Source: Aureococcus anophagefferens (taxonomy: Eukaryota > Sar > Pelagophyceae > Pelagomonadales > Pelagomonadaceae). From it: a stretch of DNA of 64,000 nt. Where the stretch lies: the NCBI RefSeq assembly GCF_000186865.1, contig NW_008705590.1, forward strand, positions 361,702-425,701, in the 5' to 3' direction. Of this stretch, positions 1-9,952 are shown piece after piece. The notes under the pieces are model-generated. The model had not been told where the DNA came from and did not search any database. It saw nothing but the letters and a program-made list of their open reading frames with translations. Positions within the stretch are counted from its first letter, which is position 1. Each line of letters starts with the position of its first letter. The position numbers and the translations under genes are program-made.

Positions 1-3000
1 CAGCGCCGCGCGAGCTCGCGCCGCGCGACCTCCGCGGCGCCGGGCTCGGCCTCGCGCGCCGCGAGGACCTCGGCGGCGCCGTGGGCCCGCCGCGCCGCGG
101 CGGCGAAGGCGTCGCCGCCGGGCTCCCGCGCGCTCTTCGCGGGCGCGGCGAGCGCGGCGGCCGCGGCCGCGGACGCCGCGGCCTCGTAGAGGCGCCGGAG
201 CAGCGCCGCGGCGCCGCCGGCGGCGGGCACCGCGCCGCCGTCGCCGTCGACGGCCGCGCCCGGCGCGCCGAAGAGCACGGCCGCCGCGCGGCGCGCGGCC
301 GCGTCCGCGCGCCGCCTCGCGTCGACGCGCGCCTCGAGCGCCGCGGGCTCGCGCGGCGCGCCGTCGGCCCAGGCCGACGCGTGCTTCGCCGCCTCGCGCG
401 TCGCCCGGAGCTCGCCCAGGCCCGCGGCCGCCGACGGGGACGCGGCGAGGTCCGCCGCGAACGCGTCCGCGAGCTCGGCGCTCCTCCGGAACGCGAGCGA
501 CGCGTTGCCCGCGCGGTCGAGGCAGCGGTAGAAGAAGGCCTCCTCCTTGGAGCCCGGCCGCGGCTTTTTCGCCGCCTTGTCCGCGAGGGCGACCCAGAGG
601 CTCCCCGGCGGCAGGCCGTCGACCATGCCGCAGACGACGGAGAGGTGCGGGCACGACGCCTCGGACAGCAAATCCGACAGCGCCTCCCGGGGCCGCGCGA
701 CGACGTCGTGGAAGCTCAGCTTGCGGTCTCCCAGCGCCGCGGCGCCGCGGGCCCCGAGCTGCGTGCGCGCGTCGTCCTCGACGGCCTTGAGCCACGCCGC
801 GCAGCGGCGCCACTTGGTGAGCGTGGCCCTCGACGGCGCGGCGAACGACGGCGCGTCCGCGGCGTCGCGCGGCGCCGCGTGGACGCACGACGCCAGGAGC
901 GTCGCCTCCCTGGACGCGTTCGCGTCCACGGGCGCCAGCGGGCTGCGGCTCACGGCCTCGTCGTCGTCGCCGGCCTCGAGGAGGAGCCGCAGCGCGAGGT
1001 CGACGCGGTCGTACGCCGCGCCGTCGGCCGTCGCGAGCGCGGCGCGGAGCACGCGGCGCCGCGCGTCGTCGTCGCGCACGAGGTCCAGCGCCTCCCGCGC
1101 GGCCACGTCCAAGCTCTCGCCGCCGGCGACGCCGCGCGCGAGCACGCGCGTCGCGATCGCGGACCCCGCGACGTCGTCGGCGACGCCGTAGCGGCCGCAG
1201 AGCTCGAGCACGGCGCCGATGGTCTCGCCGTCGAGGGGCGCGCCGCCGCCGGCGTCGAGCACGGCCGGCAGCAGCTCCGTCGCGTGCGCGCGCGACCGCC
1301 TCAGTATCGCGCCGACGTCGCACGTCGTCGGCGACGCTTGCAAACACAGGCGCGCGTGGTCGAAGCGGACGCCGCGCTCCCGGAGGAACTTCCACCAGCG
1401 CGCGTCCACGGCGAGGGACCGCGACGCGTGCTCGAGGTGGCCGTCCTCGAGGCGCGCCGCGAGGGCCTCGCCGACCTCCGCGAGGTGGCCGAGCCGCGCG
1501 AGCTCGCGCGCGGACCCGCCGCACGCGCCGACGGCGTCGCGGTAGGCCTCGAAGGCCTGGGCCGGCGGCGCCGCCAGCGCCAGAGCGACGCAGAGCTCGC
1601 CGTGGCCCGCGCAGGTCTTGGGGTCGCTGTGCAGCAGACTCCGGAGCTGCTCGAGCGCGTAGGCCTGCGGCCGCGCCGAGTGCCACTGCGCCTCGCTCCC
1701 GCACGCGCCGCAGACCGCGTCGCGTAGGCACAGGCACGCCGACGCGAGGCGCCAGGCCGCGTTGGCCCGGAGCACGTCGACGACGCCGTCGGCCGCCGCC
1801 GCGACGTTCGAGGCGTCGCCGCTCCGGAGCGCGGCAGCGACGGCCGCAGCGAACGCCGCGACGGGTGTGCTCGCCTGGTCCGGCCGCAGCAGGAGGCCGT
1901 CGTCGCCGCGGCCCACGTCCCGGGCCCCGGGCGCGCCGACGCAGCGCGACCGCACGGCGCCGACGAAGGCCAGGGACTCGAGCGCGAGCGCGTCGCGCTC
2001 GACGGCCGCGCCCGGCGCGCGCTCGGCCGTCGCCGCGCGCGCGAACGCGCGCATCGCCGCCGCGCGGCGCCGGTCGCCGACGGCCGACGACAGGTCGAGG
2101 CTGCTCCGGTTCCGTTCGACGAGGCCGTAGCCCAGGTGCCGCAGCAGGTCCGGCGCGGCGCCCGCGGCCGCGGCCGCGTCCGCGGCGGCGGCCGCGCGGT
2201 CGACGTGCGCGTCGTCGCCGCAGTGCGCCAGCGCGACCTGGGCGTGGGCCCAGCCCGCGGGCGCGCCGAGGAGCGCCGCGACGCCGCCGAGGTGCGCCAG
2301 CGCCTCCGGCCCCGGGTCCGCCGCGAGCACCGGCGCCGCCGCGGCCGCGAGCAGCCGATCCCGGAGCGCGTCGTCGCGGAGCGTCGCCGGCGACGCGGCC
2401 CAGAGCCCCCAGTCGCCCTGGAGCCGCACGACGCTCTCGAGCTCGCGGAGGAGCGCGACGTCGCCCGCGCGGAACGCGCCGTCCTCGCCCGCGCCGTCGT
2501 TGTCGGCGACGACGTCCGCGGCCAATCGCGCGCCGAGCACCGCGCAGCAGCGCCGCTCGCTCCGCGGCGCCTCGGCGTCGTCGAGCGTGGCGGCGAAGTA
2601 GGCGAGCACCTCGCGGCGCGCGGACTGGCGCTCGCTGCCCATGGCCGCGTGCTTGCAGAGCGCCGCGCGCGCGGAGTCCGCCAAGCCGTCGAGGTCGCCG
2701 AGGTCCGCGTCCCCGAACTCCGGGCAGCTCAAGTTCTGCACGAAGGCGACCACGGCCCCGCGCAGGCTCAGGGTCGCCGGGTAGGCCCGCGCGAGCGTCC
2801 GCGCGTCCTCGAGCACGTCCCTCGGGTCGAGGCCCGACAGGCGCCACGACCCGTCGACGACGCGGTCCAGGAGGAAGAGCGCGTGGCCCGCGTCGCCGGC
2901 GTCGAAGTTCGCCACCCTATGCTTGTGGGCGAGGTGCGTCAGCGTCACGAGGCGCGCCGCGTCGCGGAGCCGCGTCGCGACGTCGCGCTCCGCCGGGTCG

Positions 3001-5447
3001 AGGCGGTCCTCGTCGCCGCCGTCGTCGTCGCCGACGTCCGTCGCGAGCGCGACGACGGCGGCGCCGTAGGGCGGCCGCGCCCGCTCCAGGACCTCGAGCG
3101 CGCCGAGCTGGCGCTTCGCGTCGTCGACGATCTCCTCGCGGACCGCGAGCGCGCGCGCCAGCCGCGCGTCCGTCGCGTCCGCCGCGTCGCCGCGGCCGCC
3201 CGACCGGCGCTTCTTCTCCGTCGCCCGCGCCACGGCGAAGGCCCGCGCGCAGGCCCGCGCGTAATCCAGCAGGAGCGCGTCGCAGTCGACGCCGTGCTCG
3301 CCGCAGATGGGCCGCACGTGCGCGTCGATCTCCGTTCCGAGCTCCGCCGGGTCCTCGACCCGGTCGAGGAGCGCGCGCGCGATGGCCGACTTGTCCGCGG
3401 ACTCGTAGGAGTCGAGCGTCGACGCGACGCCGTGGTCGTCCCGCAGGCTCAGCACGTGGCGCAGCGTGCCGTAGAGCGCGCGGAGCTCGTCCCGCGGGCG
3501 GTTCGGTTGCTCGTCGTCCGTCGCGACGACTCGATCCAAATCCGCGAGCCAGACGTCGCCGCGCGTGCCCGACGCCAGCGCGCCGACGGCGTGGGGCCCC
3601 TCGAGCGCGCGCAGCACGGTGCCGGCGACGCGGAGCGCGTCGTCGAGGCGGCCGCGCGCCTCCAAACCGCGCGCCGCGTCCGTCGCCCACGCGCGCAGCC
3701 GCGCGGGCGCGGCGCCCCGCAGCGTCGGCGCGACCTCGCGGGCGAGCCAGGCCACGTAAAGCTCCGGGTCCGCGTCGCCGGGCAGCGCCGCGACGCACGC
3801 GAGCACGCGGTCGTCCGCGCGCGCGCGCGCGACGGCGCCTCTGCCCGCGCGCGCGGCGTCGTCGAGCCGCGTGCGCCGCCACAGCGCCACGACGGCGTCG
3901 ACGGCGCCGGCCTCGGCGGCCTTGAGGGCGTACTCGAAGGCGTCGCCGACGCGGAAGCGGGCCCACGCGCGCGCCCACGCGCCGTCCGCGTCCTGGAGGC
4001 CCCGGCCGCGCGCGTCCATCGACGCCAGCAGCTCGCGGAACACGTCCAAACGCTCGAGCGCCGCCTCCAACGCGCGCCGCGCGTCGCGGGACCCGCCGTC
4101 GCGCAAGCCCAGGCCCCGCAGCGCCGCCCGGAGCGCCGCCTCCGCGCCCGCGTCGGACCCGAAGGGCCAGCCGCAGACGACGCCCGCGGCCGCCACCACG
4201 TCCTCCTCGCCGCAGGCCGCCTCGGCGAAGACCTTGGCGACGACGGCCGCCGCGGGGATGGCCGCCGGCCCGCCGCCGGCGAGCGCGTGCAAGGCGTTGG
4301 CGAGCGCGGCCTCGTCGTCCTCGCGGAGGTCGACGGCGTCGAACGCCTCGGAGATTCGCGCCTTCGGCGCCGCGACGCCATTTTCCAGAGTCACACGCGT
4401 CGCCGCGTCGCCGCGGAAGGCGAACCAGGTCTTCGGCGCCGCCGCGACGGCGAGGGCCGGGGGCGCCGCGTCGGGCACGGGCCCCGCGCAGACGCCGAGC
4501 GCCGCGCCGACGCCAGCGACGTCCGACACGCGCAGGCCGCCGTCCGCGTCGTAGGCGAGGCGCGCGACGCCGCCGTCCAACGCCGCGGCGAGGGCCCAGT
4601 CGTCGCCCGCGCCGCCGCGGACGATGGCGACGCCCGCGGGCGGCGAAGCCAACCGGAACGACGCGAGCGGGGAGCCCGTGGGCGCGTCCCACCACCGGAG
4701 TCCGCCTTCCGACGCGACGAAGAGCCAGTGGGCGCAGCCCGCCAGCGCCGTGACGGCGCCGGCGCCGGCGAGGGGCGGCAGGTCCATGAGCTTGGTCACG
4801 GCCGCCGTCTCCATGACGTCGCAGAACTCCGCGCGGAAGACGGCGCAGCCGCCGTCGCCGTAGCCGACGACGAAGCGGTCGCCGCCGCAGACCGCGAGCG
4901 CCGTCGCCTCGCCGCCCTCGGCGTCGCAGGCGCAGCTCAGCGCCTCGACGACGCGGCCGTGGTCGACCTTGTACGTCGCGACGCGCAGCGTGCCGTCGTC
5001 GAACGCGACGGCCAAGGACCCGTCGTCGGCGAACGCCGCGCCGACGACGCGCTTGCGGCGCCGCCCCGCGGCGCACTCGACGGCCTTCGTGTCCACGCAG
5101 AAGTAGCCGCCGCCGCTCTTGGCCACGAAGACGCAGCGGTGCCGCGGCTCGCCCTCGGCCGCGCCGTCGTCCGTGAGCGCGACGGCCGCCGCGAGGCCGT
5201 CGCCGCGCCAGCACACGGCCCAGGACGTCGCGCACCCGAGCTGCACCTCGCAGCACTCGCCGTCGTTGCTCTCCGACGTGATCACGGCCTTGACGACGCT
5301 GTAGGGGCCCGTCGCGTCGACGACGAGCACGCAGACGTCGTTCTTGCACGACGCGGCGGCGGCGACGCCGCGGCCGCCCTGCAGCGGGATCGACGACGCC
5401 TTGATGATCTCCTCCGTTCGGGGTTCATCTGGTGTCTTTGGTTTCAT
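1..5447 (-). CDS. KNTC1: KNTC1/ROD-like kinetochore protein (RZZ complex), C-terminus beyond window
   Basis: The minus-strand frame is open from an ATG at 5447 to the left edge, about 1815 codons, so the stop lies outside the window. Human KNTC1 has about 2200 residues, so most of the protein is here. The first ~330 residues read as a beta-propeller (repeated GDG, DDG and WDAP-type blades), and the rest is a leucine/alanine-rich alpha-solenoid. Around residues 655-720 the order of residues matches the conserved ROD segment: an LR-x-LYGTLR helix, then LLDRVEDPAEL, then VRP-x-CGEHGVD and LLLDYARA. In other eukaryotes ROD joins ZW10 and Zwilch at unattached kinetochores, where it supports the spindle checkpoint and dynein recruitment. 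The gene is head-to-head with PRPF6. NBAS shares the propeller-solenoid plan and is the main alternative, but the ROD segment argues against it. No intron was needed. Confidence 0.75.
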   Translation of the reverse strand, partial: MKPKTPDEPRTEEIIKASSIPLQGGRGVAAAASCKNDVCVLVVDATGPYSVVKAVITSESNDGECCEVQLGCATSWAVCWRGDGLAAAVALTDDGAAEGEPRHRCVFVAKSGGGYFCVDTKAVECAAGRRRKRVVGAAFADDGSLAVAFDDGTLRVATYKVDHGRVVEALSCACDAEGGEATALAVCGGDRFVVGYGDGGCAVFRAEFCDVMETAAVTKLMDLPPLAGAGAVTALAGCAHWLFVASEGGLRWWDAPTGSPLASFRLASPPAGVAIVRGGAGDDWALAAALDGGVARLAYDADGGLRVSDVAGVGAALGVCAGPVPDAAPPALAVAAAPKTWFAFRGDAATRVTLENGVAAPKARISEAFDAVDLREDDEAALANALHALAGGGPAAIPAAAVVAKVFAEAACGEEDVVAAAGVVCGWPFGSDAGAEAALRAALRGLGLRDGGSRDARRALEAALERLDVFRELLASMDARGRGLQDADGAWARAWARFRVGDAFEYALKAAEAGAVDAVVALWRRTRLDDAARAGRGAVARARADDRVLACVAALPGDADPELYVAWLAREVAPTLRGAAPARLRAWATDAARGLEARGRLDDALRVAGTVLRALEGPHAVGALASGTRGDVWLADLDRVVATDDEQPNRPRDELRALYGTLRHVLSLRDDHGVASTLDSYESADKSAIARALLDRVEDPAELGTEIDAHVRPICGEHGVDCDALLLDYARACARAFAVARATEKKRRSGGRGDAADATDARLARALAVREEIVDDAKRQLGALEVLERARPPYGAAVVALATDVGDDDGGDEDRLDPAERDVATRLRDAARLVTLTHLAHKHRVANFDAGDAGHALFLLDRVVDGSWRLSGLDPRDVLEDARTLARAYPATLSLRGAVVAFVQNLSCPEFGDADLGDLDGLADSARAALCKHAAMGSERQSARREVLAYFAATLDDAEAPRSERRCCAVLGARLAADVVADNDGAGEDGAFRAGDVALLRELESVVRLQGDWGLWAASPATLRDDALRDRLLAAAAAPVLAADPGPEALAHLGGVAALLGAPAGWAHAQVALAHCGDDAHVDRAAAAADAAAAAGAAPDLLRHLGYGLVERNRSSLDLSSAVGDRRRAAAMRAFARAATAERAPGAAVERDALALESLAFVGAVRSRCVGAPGARDVGRGDDGLLLRPDQASTPVAAFAAAVAAALRSGDASNVAAAADGVVDVLRANAAWRLASACLCLRDAVCGACGSEAQWHSARPQAYALEQLRSLLHSDPKTCAGHGELCVALALAAPPAQAFEAYRDAVGACGGSARELARLGHLAEVGEALAARLEDGHLEHASRSLAVDARWWKFLRERGVRFDHARLCLQASPTTCDVGAILRRSRAHATELLPAVLDAGGGAPLDGETIGAVLELCGRYGVADDVAGSAIATRVLARGVAGGESLDVAAREALDLVRDDDARRRVLRAALATADGAAYDRVDLALRLLLEAGDDDEAVSRSPLAPVDANASREATLLASCVHAAPRDAADAPSFAAPSRATLTKWRRCAAWLKAVEDDARTQLGARGAAALGDRKLSFHDVVARPREALSDLLSEASCPHLSVVCGMVDGLPPGSLWVALADKAAKKPRPGSKEEAFFYRCLDRAGNASLAFRRSAELADAFAADLAASPSAAAGLGELRATREAAKHASAWADGAPREPAALEARVDARRRADAAARRAAAVLFGAPGAAVDGDGGAVPAAGGAAALLRRLYEAAASAAAAAALAAPAKSAREPGGDAFAAAARRAHGAAEVLAAREAEPGAAEVARRELARR

Positions 5448-5634
5448 TGCAGAGGTGGTCATCGCGCTTGACGAGGCTCAACAGTCTCAAGGCGCGCCCA
5501 TACGTTCAAATGCTCTCGTTGAAGAACGGCAACTTTGACGGCATCTTTGACCCAAAATCGCGCGCCCGCGAGGTGTGGGGCCGAGCGCGAGCGAGCAGCG
5601 CGCCGACACCCCCAAAACAACCAAAAACGCAACC
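5448..5634. promoter_or_regulatory. shared spacer of KNTC1 and PRPF6 (divergent)
   Basis: These 187 bases separate the ATGs of two divergent genes and must hold both core promoters. GC content is lower than in the genes. The PRPF6 side ends in an A/C-rich leader (CCAAAACAACCAAAAACG, then CAACC before the ATG), which gives a good start context. No clear TATA box is visible. Confidence 0.4.
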
Positions 5635-8600
5635 ATGTCGTCCGGCATGCGCGTGCCGCCGACCGTCAAGCCGACGAACTACGTCGCGGGCCTGGGCCGC
5701 GGCGCCGTCGGGTTTACGACGCGGAGCGACATCGGCCCGGCGCGCGAGGCGCCCGGCCGCGGGGGCCAGCTGCCCGGCCAGCTGCCCCCGGGCCAGCAGG
5801 GCCCGCAGGCGCCCATGCCGCCGCCGGCCGCGCGGGAGATGGGCGGCGTCCACGGGTCGCACGTCGGCGCGGGCCCGGCGGCGCCCGGCGGCCTCGCCAA
5901 GGAGCGCACGGACTTCGGGTCCGCGCCCGACGGCTACGTCGCGGGCATGGGCCGGGGCATGGGCGACAAGGCCGTGGAGCAGGGCGAGACGAACCCCGTC
6001 AAGGAGAAGCTCGCGCGCGAGTCCGCGGACCTCAACGAGCGCAACTTCGACAAGTTCGAGGGCTACGGCGGCGCGCTCTTCAACGACGCGTCCTACGAGA
6101 ACGACGACGTCGAGGCCGACCGCATCTACGAGGCCATCGACGAGCGCATGGACTCGCGGCGCAAGCGCGCGCGCGAGGAGAAGCTGATCGAGACGATGAA
6201 GAAGTACCGCGAGGAGCGGCCCAAGATTAGCGACCAGTTCGCGGACCTGAAGCGCGAGCTCAAGGACGTGAGCCGCGAGGAGTGGGAGGGCATCCCGGAC
6301 ATCGGCGACCACTCGTTACGCTTAAAACAGAAGAAGCGGCCGGACAAGATCACGCCGATGACCGACAACATGCTCGACTCCATGCGGTCCGCGTCGGAGG
6401 CCGGCGGCGCCGCGGGCGCGCTCGACGCGCGCCAGCAGCAGTACGGCGGCTTCGAGACGCCCATGGGCGGCGGCGCTCGAACGCCCCACGGCGGCTGGCG
6501 CACGCCCATGCTCGCGGGCGGCATCGCGTCCGTCGCGGGCACGTCGTCGTCGCTAACCTCCGGCCTCGCGGCCGCGCGCGGCACGGTCCTCGGGCTCAAG
6601 CTCGACAAGATGAGCGACTCCGTGACGGGCCAGACCGTCGTCGACCCCAAGGGCTACCTGACGGATTTGAATTCCATCAAGGTGAACACGGCGTCCGAGG
6701 TCGGCGACATCAAGAAGGCGCGGCTGCTCTTGAAGTCCGTCACGACGACGAACCCGAAGCACGCGCCGGGCTGGATCGCCGCGGCGCGCGTCGAGGAGAT
6801 CGCGGGCAAGGCCATCGCCGCGCGCAAGCTCATCAAGCTCGGCTGCGACACGTGCCCCGAGTCCGAGGACGTCTGGCTCGAGGCCGCGCGGCTGCAGAGC
6901 GGCGACGCGAACGCGCGGTCCATGCTCGCGCTGGCCGTGGGCAAGCTGCCGACGTCGACAAAGCTCTGGCTGCGGGCCGCGGAGCTCGAGCCGGACCCGC
7001 TCCGGAAGAAGACGGTGCTGCGGAAGGCGCTCGAATTGGTGCCGTCGTCCGTGAAGCTCTGGCGCACGGCCATCGAGCTCGAGGACGTCGAGGACGCGCG
7101 CATCATGCTCGGCCGCGCCGTCGAGTGCGTGCCCCACTCCGTGGACATGTGGCTCGCGCTCGCGCGGCTCGAGACGTACGAGAACGCGCGGCGCGTGCTC
7201 AACCAGGCGCGCGAGGCCATCCCGACGGAGCCGGCGATCTGGCTCACGGCGGCGAAGCTCGAAGAGGCCCACGGCAACGGCGCCCAGCTCGTGGACCGCA
7301 TCGTCGCCAAGGCCGTCGCGTCGCTCGCGCAGTACCAGGTCGTCATCGACCGCGAGCAGTGGCTCAAGGAGGCCGAGGCCGCGGAGCTCGCGGCGGCGCC
7401 GTTGACCTGCGGCGCCATCGTGCGCCACACCATCGGCATCGGCGTCGAAAACGAGGACCGCAAGCGCACGTGGCTCGACGACGCGGACGCGTGCGCGTCG
7501 CGGTCCGCGGTCGAGACGGCGCGCGCGGTCTACGCGCACGCGCTCGCGACCTTCCCCAACAAGAAGGCCATCTGGCTCCGGGCCTGCGCGCTGGAGAAGA
7601 AGCACGGCACGCGCGAGCTCCTCGAGGCGACGCTCCGCAAGGCCGTGCAGCACTGCCCGCAGGCCGAGGTGCTGTGGCTCATGGCGGCCAAGGAGAAGTG
7701 GCTCGGCGGCGACGTCGAGGGCGCGCGGCAGACGCTCATGGACGCCTTCGCGACGAACCCGGACTCGGAGCAGGTCTGGCTCGCGGCCGTGAAGCTCGAG
7801 TGGGAGAACGACGAGCGCGACCGCGCGCGCGTGCTCCTCGCGCGCGCGCGCGACCGCGCGCCGAGCCCGCGCGTCTGGATGAAGGCGGCGCTGCTGGAGC
7901 GCGAGTGCCACGACTACGACGCGGAGCTGCGGCTCTTGGACGAGGCCCTGGACAAGTACGCGACGTTCGCGAAGTTCTACCTCATGGCCGGGCAGGCGTG
8001 CGAGCGCGATCTGTCGAAACAAGAGGAAAAAGTCGCCTCCGACGCGCGCCTCGGCGACGTCAAGGCCGCGCGCGACTTCTACGCGCGGGGCCTGCGGCGC
8101 TGCCCGAAGTCGTCGGCGCTCTGGCGCGCGGCGGCCGCGCTCGAGGAGGCGGCCATCGGCGCGACGAAGGCGCGGTCGATCCTCGAGTTGGCCCGCCTCA
8201 AGAACGGCAAGACGCCGGACCTCTGGCTCGCCGCCGTGCGCCTCGAGCGGCGCCACGGCAACCGCAAGCTCGCGGAGAACCTGTCGGCCAAGGCGCTCCA
8301 GGAGTGCCCCGAGAGCGGCGAGCTCTGGGCCGACGAGATCTTCGCGGCGCCGCGGCCCGCGCGCAAGGGCAAGTCCCTCGAGGCGCTGAAGCGCTGCGAC
8401 AACAACGCCCACGTCATCGTCGCCGTGTCCAAGCTCTTCGTCGCCGAGCAGAAGCGCGCCAAGGCGCGCAAGTGGTTCACGCGCGCGTGCGCGCTCGACC
8501 CGGATTTGGGCGACGCGTGGGCGCACTACTACGCCTTCGAGCTCGCCGACGGCGTCGAATCGGACCAGGAGGACGTGCTCCAGCGCTGCGTCGCCGCCGA

Positions 8601-8721
8601 GCCGGCCCACGGCGAGCTCTGGACGTCCATCTCCAAGGACCCGGCGCACGCGCGCGCGGACGTCGCCGCGAAGCTCCGCCTCGCGGCCGCGAAGATCCGC
8701 GCGAGCGAGGACGCGACCTAA
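5635..8721 (+). CDS. PRPF6: pre-mRNA-processing factor 6 (U5 snRNP, HAT/TPR repeats)
   Basis: Single-exon gene of 1028 residues; human PRPF6 has about 940. The N-terminus carries the PRP1_N signature, with YVAGLGRGAVGFTTRSDIGP near residues 18-37 almost identical to the family. From about residue 365 onward there is a long array of HAT/TPR helices with the repeating pattern W-x2-AA-x-LE (for example KLWLRAAELEPD and DMWLALARLE). PRPF6 bridges U5 and U4/U6 in the tri-snRNP before spliceosome activation, so the protein should be nuclear. The frame is open from 5575, but the ATG at 5635 is preferred because it follows CAACC and puts the conserved block at the usual distance from the start. The short extra insertions are Ala/Arg-rich, as in the neighbouring genes. 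Confidence 0.95.
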   Translation: MSSGMRVPPTVKPTNYVAGLGRGAVGFTTRSDIGPAREAPGRGGQLPGQLPPGQQGPQAPMPPPAAREMGGVHGSHVGAGPAAPGGLAKERTDFGSAPDGYVAGMGRGMGDKAVEQGETNPVKEKLARESADLNERNFDKFEGYGGALFNDASYENDDVEADRIYEAIDERMDSRRKRAREEKLIETMKKYREERPKISDQFADLKRELKDVSREEWEGIPDIGDHSLRLKQKKRPDKITPMTDNMLDSMRSASEAGGAAGALDARQQQYGGFETPMGGGARTPHGGWRTPMLAGGIASVAGTSSSLTSGLAAARGTVLGLKLDKMSDSVTGQTVVDPKGYLTDLNSIKVNTASEVGDIKKARLLLKSVTTTNPKHAPGWIAAARVEEIAGKAIAARKLIKLGCDTCPESEDVWLEAARLQSGDANARSMLALAVGKLPTSTKLWLRAAELEPDPLRKKTVLRKALELVPSSVKLWRTAIELEDVEDARIMLGRAVECVPHSVDMWLALARLETYENARRVLNQAREAIPTEPAIWLTAAKLEEAHGNGAQLVDRIVAKAVASLAQYQVVIDREQWLKEAEAAELAAAPLTCGAIVRHTIGIGVENEDRKRTWLDDADACASRSAVETARAVYAHALATFPNKKAIWLRACALEKKHGTRELLEATLRKAVQHCPQAEVLWLMAAKEKWLGGDVEGARQTLMDAFATNPDSEQVWLAAVKLEWENDERDRARVLLARARDRAPSPRVWMKAALLERECHDYDAELRLLDEALDKYATFAKFYLMAGQACERDLSKQEEKVASDARLGDVKAARDFYARGLRRCPKSSALWRAAAALEEAAIGATKARSILELARLKNGKTPDLWLAAVRLERRHGNRKLAENLSAKALQECPESGELWADEIFAAPRPARKGKSLEALKRCDNNAHVIVAVSKLFVAEQKRAKARKWFTRACALDPDLGDAWAHYYAFELADGVESDQEDVLQRCVAAEPAHGELWTSISKDPAHARADVAAKLRLAAAKIRASEDAT

Positions 8722-8802
8722 ACGTGGAGCGTCCGCGTACTGGTCCAGCCCGGGGAACTGGCGTCGGACGCGACGTTACGGGCCGGCGCGTCGGATCCGG
8801 GC

Positions 8803-9865
8803 TTAGACGGCCGGCAGCGCGTAGTCCCCGAGCCCGTCGTCGCGCGTGTCCGCGAAGCAGGACGTCGCGGCCGCGTAGGTGCGCGACGAGTTGCCGAAGC
8901 ACGCGAGCGTCCGCGTCACGCGCCGGCGCGCGTAGTCGTAGAGGACGCGGTCGTGCGCGTTCCTGCGCTCGAGCTCGGCGACGAGCTCCGGCGGCGCGCC
9001 GGGCGCCCGGGGCTTGTGGCCCCCGTTGTCCTTGCGGCTCACGGCGTCGGGACTGAACGTGAGCTGCCGCAGCGCGGCGGCCGGCGGCCGGTCTCTGAAG
9101 AGGAGCGTCGCGAGCCACGCCGCGAGCAGCGGGTCCCGGAAGTGCTCGAGCGTGACGATGGCGTCGAAGCGCCGCAGGTTCGCAAGCGCGCGGCGGAGCT
9201 CGTCGGCCGTCGACGCGTCGTTGTGCTTGCGCCTGTTGCAGACGCAGAGCGCGGGCGAAAAGGCCGCGCAGTCGCTGCGGTGGTTGTGGTTGCAGTCCGC
9301 CGTGACCTGCCGAGTGGTCGTTTTGTTCGTCATCTTCGCCGCGGACGCCGGCCGCGACGCCGAAGGTCCCGCCGCGGCACGAGCCGGCGAAGGCCTTGAC
9401 GTAGGGGTCGCTCTGATATTTCGAGATCGGGCTGCCTGCGCGCGGGCGCGTGGGCATGGAGCTTTTTCGGAGAGGCGCACCGATGGAGCCCTCGTCGATC
9501 CACCGCCGCCAGATGGCCGCCGTCGACGCGTTGTAGGTCTGGCCCGGCGCCTGGCTCCGCCACCAATACTCGGACACGAGCCGCGTCATCGGATCGCGGA
9601 GGTTCGTCACGAGGAACGTCGAGCTCTGCAGCTTGCAGTTCCAGGGCATGCACTTGAACTCGTCCATGCCGTACTCGAGCCGCGGCGGGCCCGGCCGCAT
9701 GGCTTCGGCGACTTTGACGAAGTCGTGGACAAACTTGGCGAGCGTGCTCGAGCCGGCCTTGCGGTTCCTTCGGATGAAGATGTGGCGGACGCCCTGGTAG
9801 CTGCCGGCGCGCGCGCTCGCGATGAAGAAGATCGGGAGCAGGTGCATCATCGACAGCGTTTGCAT
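8803..9865 (-). CDS. secretory sulfotransferase-like protein, two exons
   Basis: Exon 1 is 9865-9359 and exon 2 is 9306-8803, separated by a 52-base GT-AG intron in phase 0; together they give 336 residues. The first ~25 residues (MQTLSMMHLLPIFFIASARA) form a signal peptide or anchor. Two sulfotransferase motifs are visible: a PAPS 5'-phosphosulfate loop, HIFIRRNRKAGSSTL, near residues 30-45, and a 3'-phosphate element, LVTNLRDPMTRLVSEYWW, near 95-110. Members of this Golgi family move sulfate from PAPS to glycans. Several Cys residues in exon 2 (DCNHNHRSDC, CVCNRR) suggest a disulfide-bonded lumenal domain. The upstream frame opens with a GTG, so the first ATG is used. The acceptor glycan cannot be read from the sequence. 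Without the intron the frame breaks at about 9330; a frameshift is the less likely alternative. Confidence 0.7.
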
Positions 9866-9952
9866 GCTGCTGAAAGGGGGCACAGCTCGACCATCGTAAA
9901 GGCAAGCAGCCCCAGTGCCGTCAACAATGTCAACCTTGTTGAATCAGGCTTG

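Noticed and set aside
81..5471. Long Arg-rich open frames on the plus strand and other minus frames (for example 2136-5471 plus)
   Set aside because: They are shadow frames of the KNTC1 gene, with protein composition dominated by Arg, Ala and Gly and no domain; the true frame gives a coherent propeller-solenoid protein.
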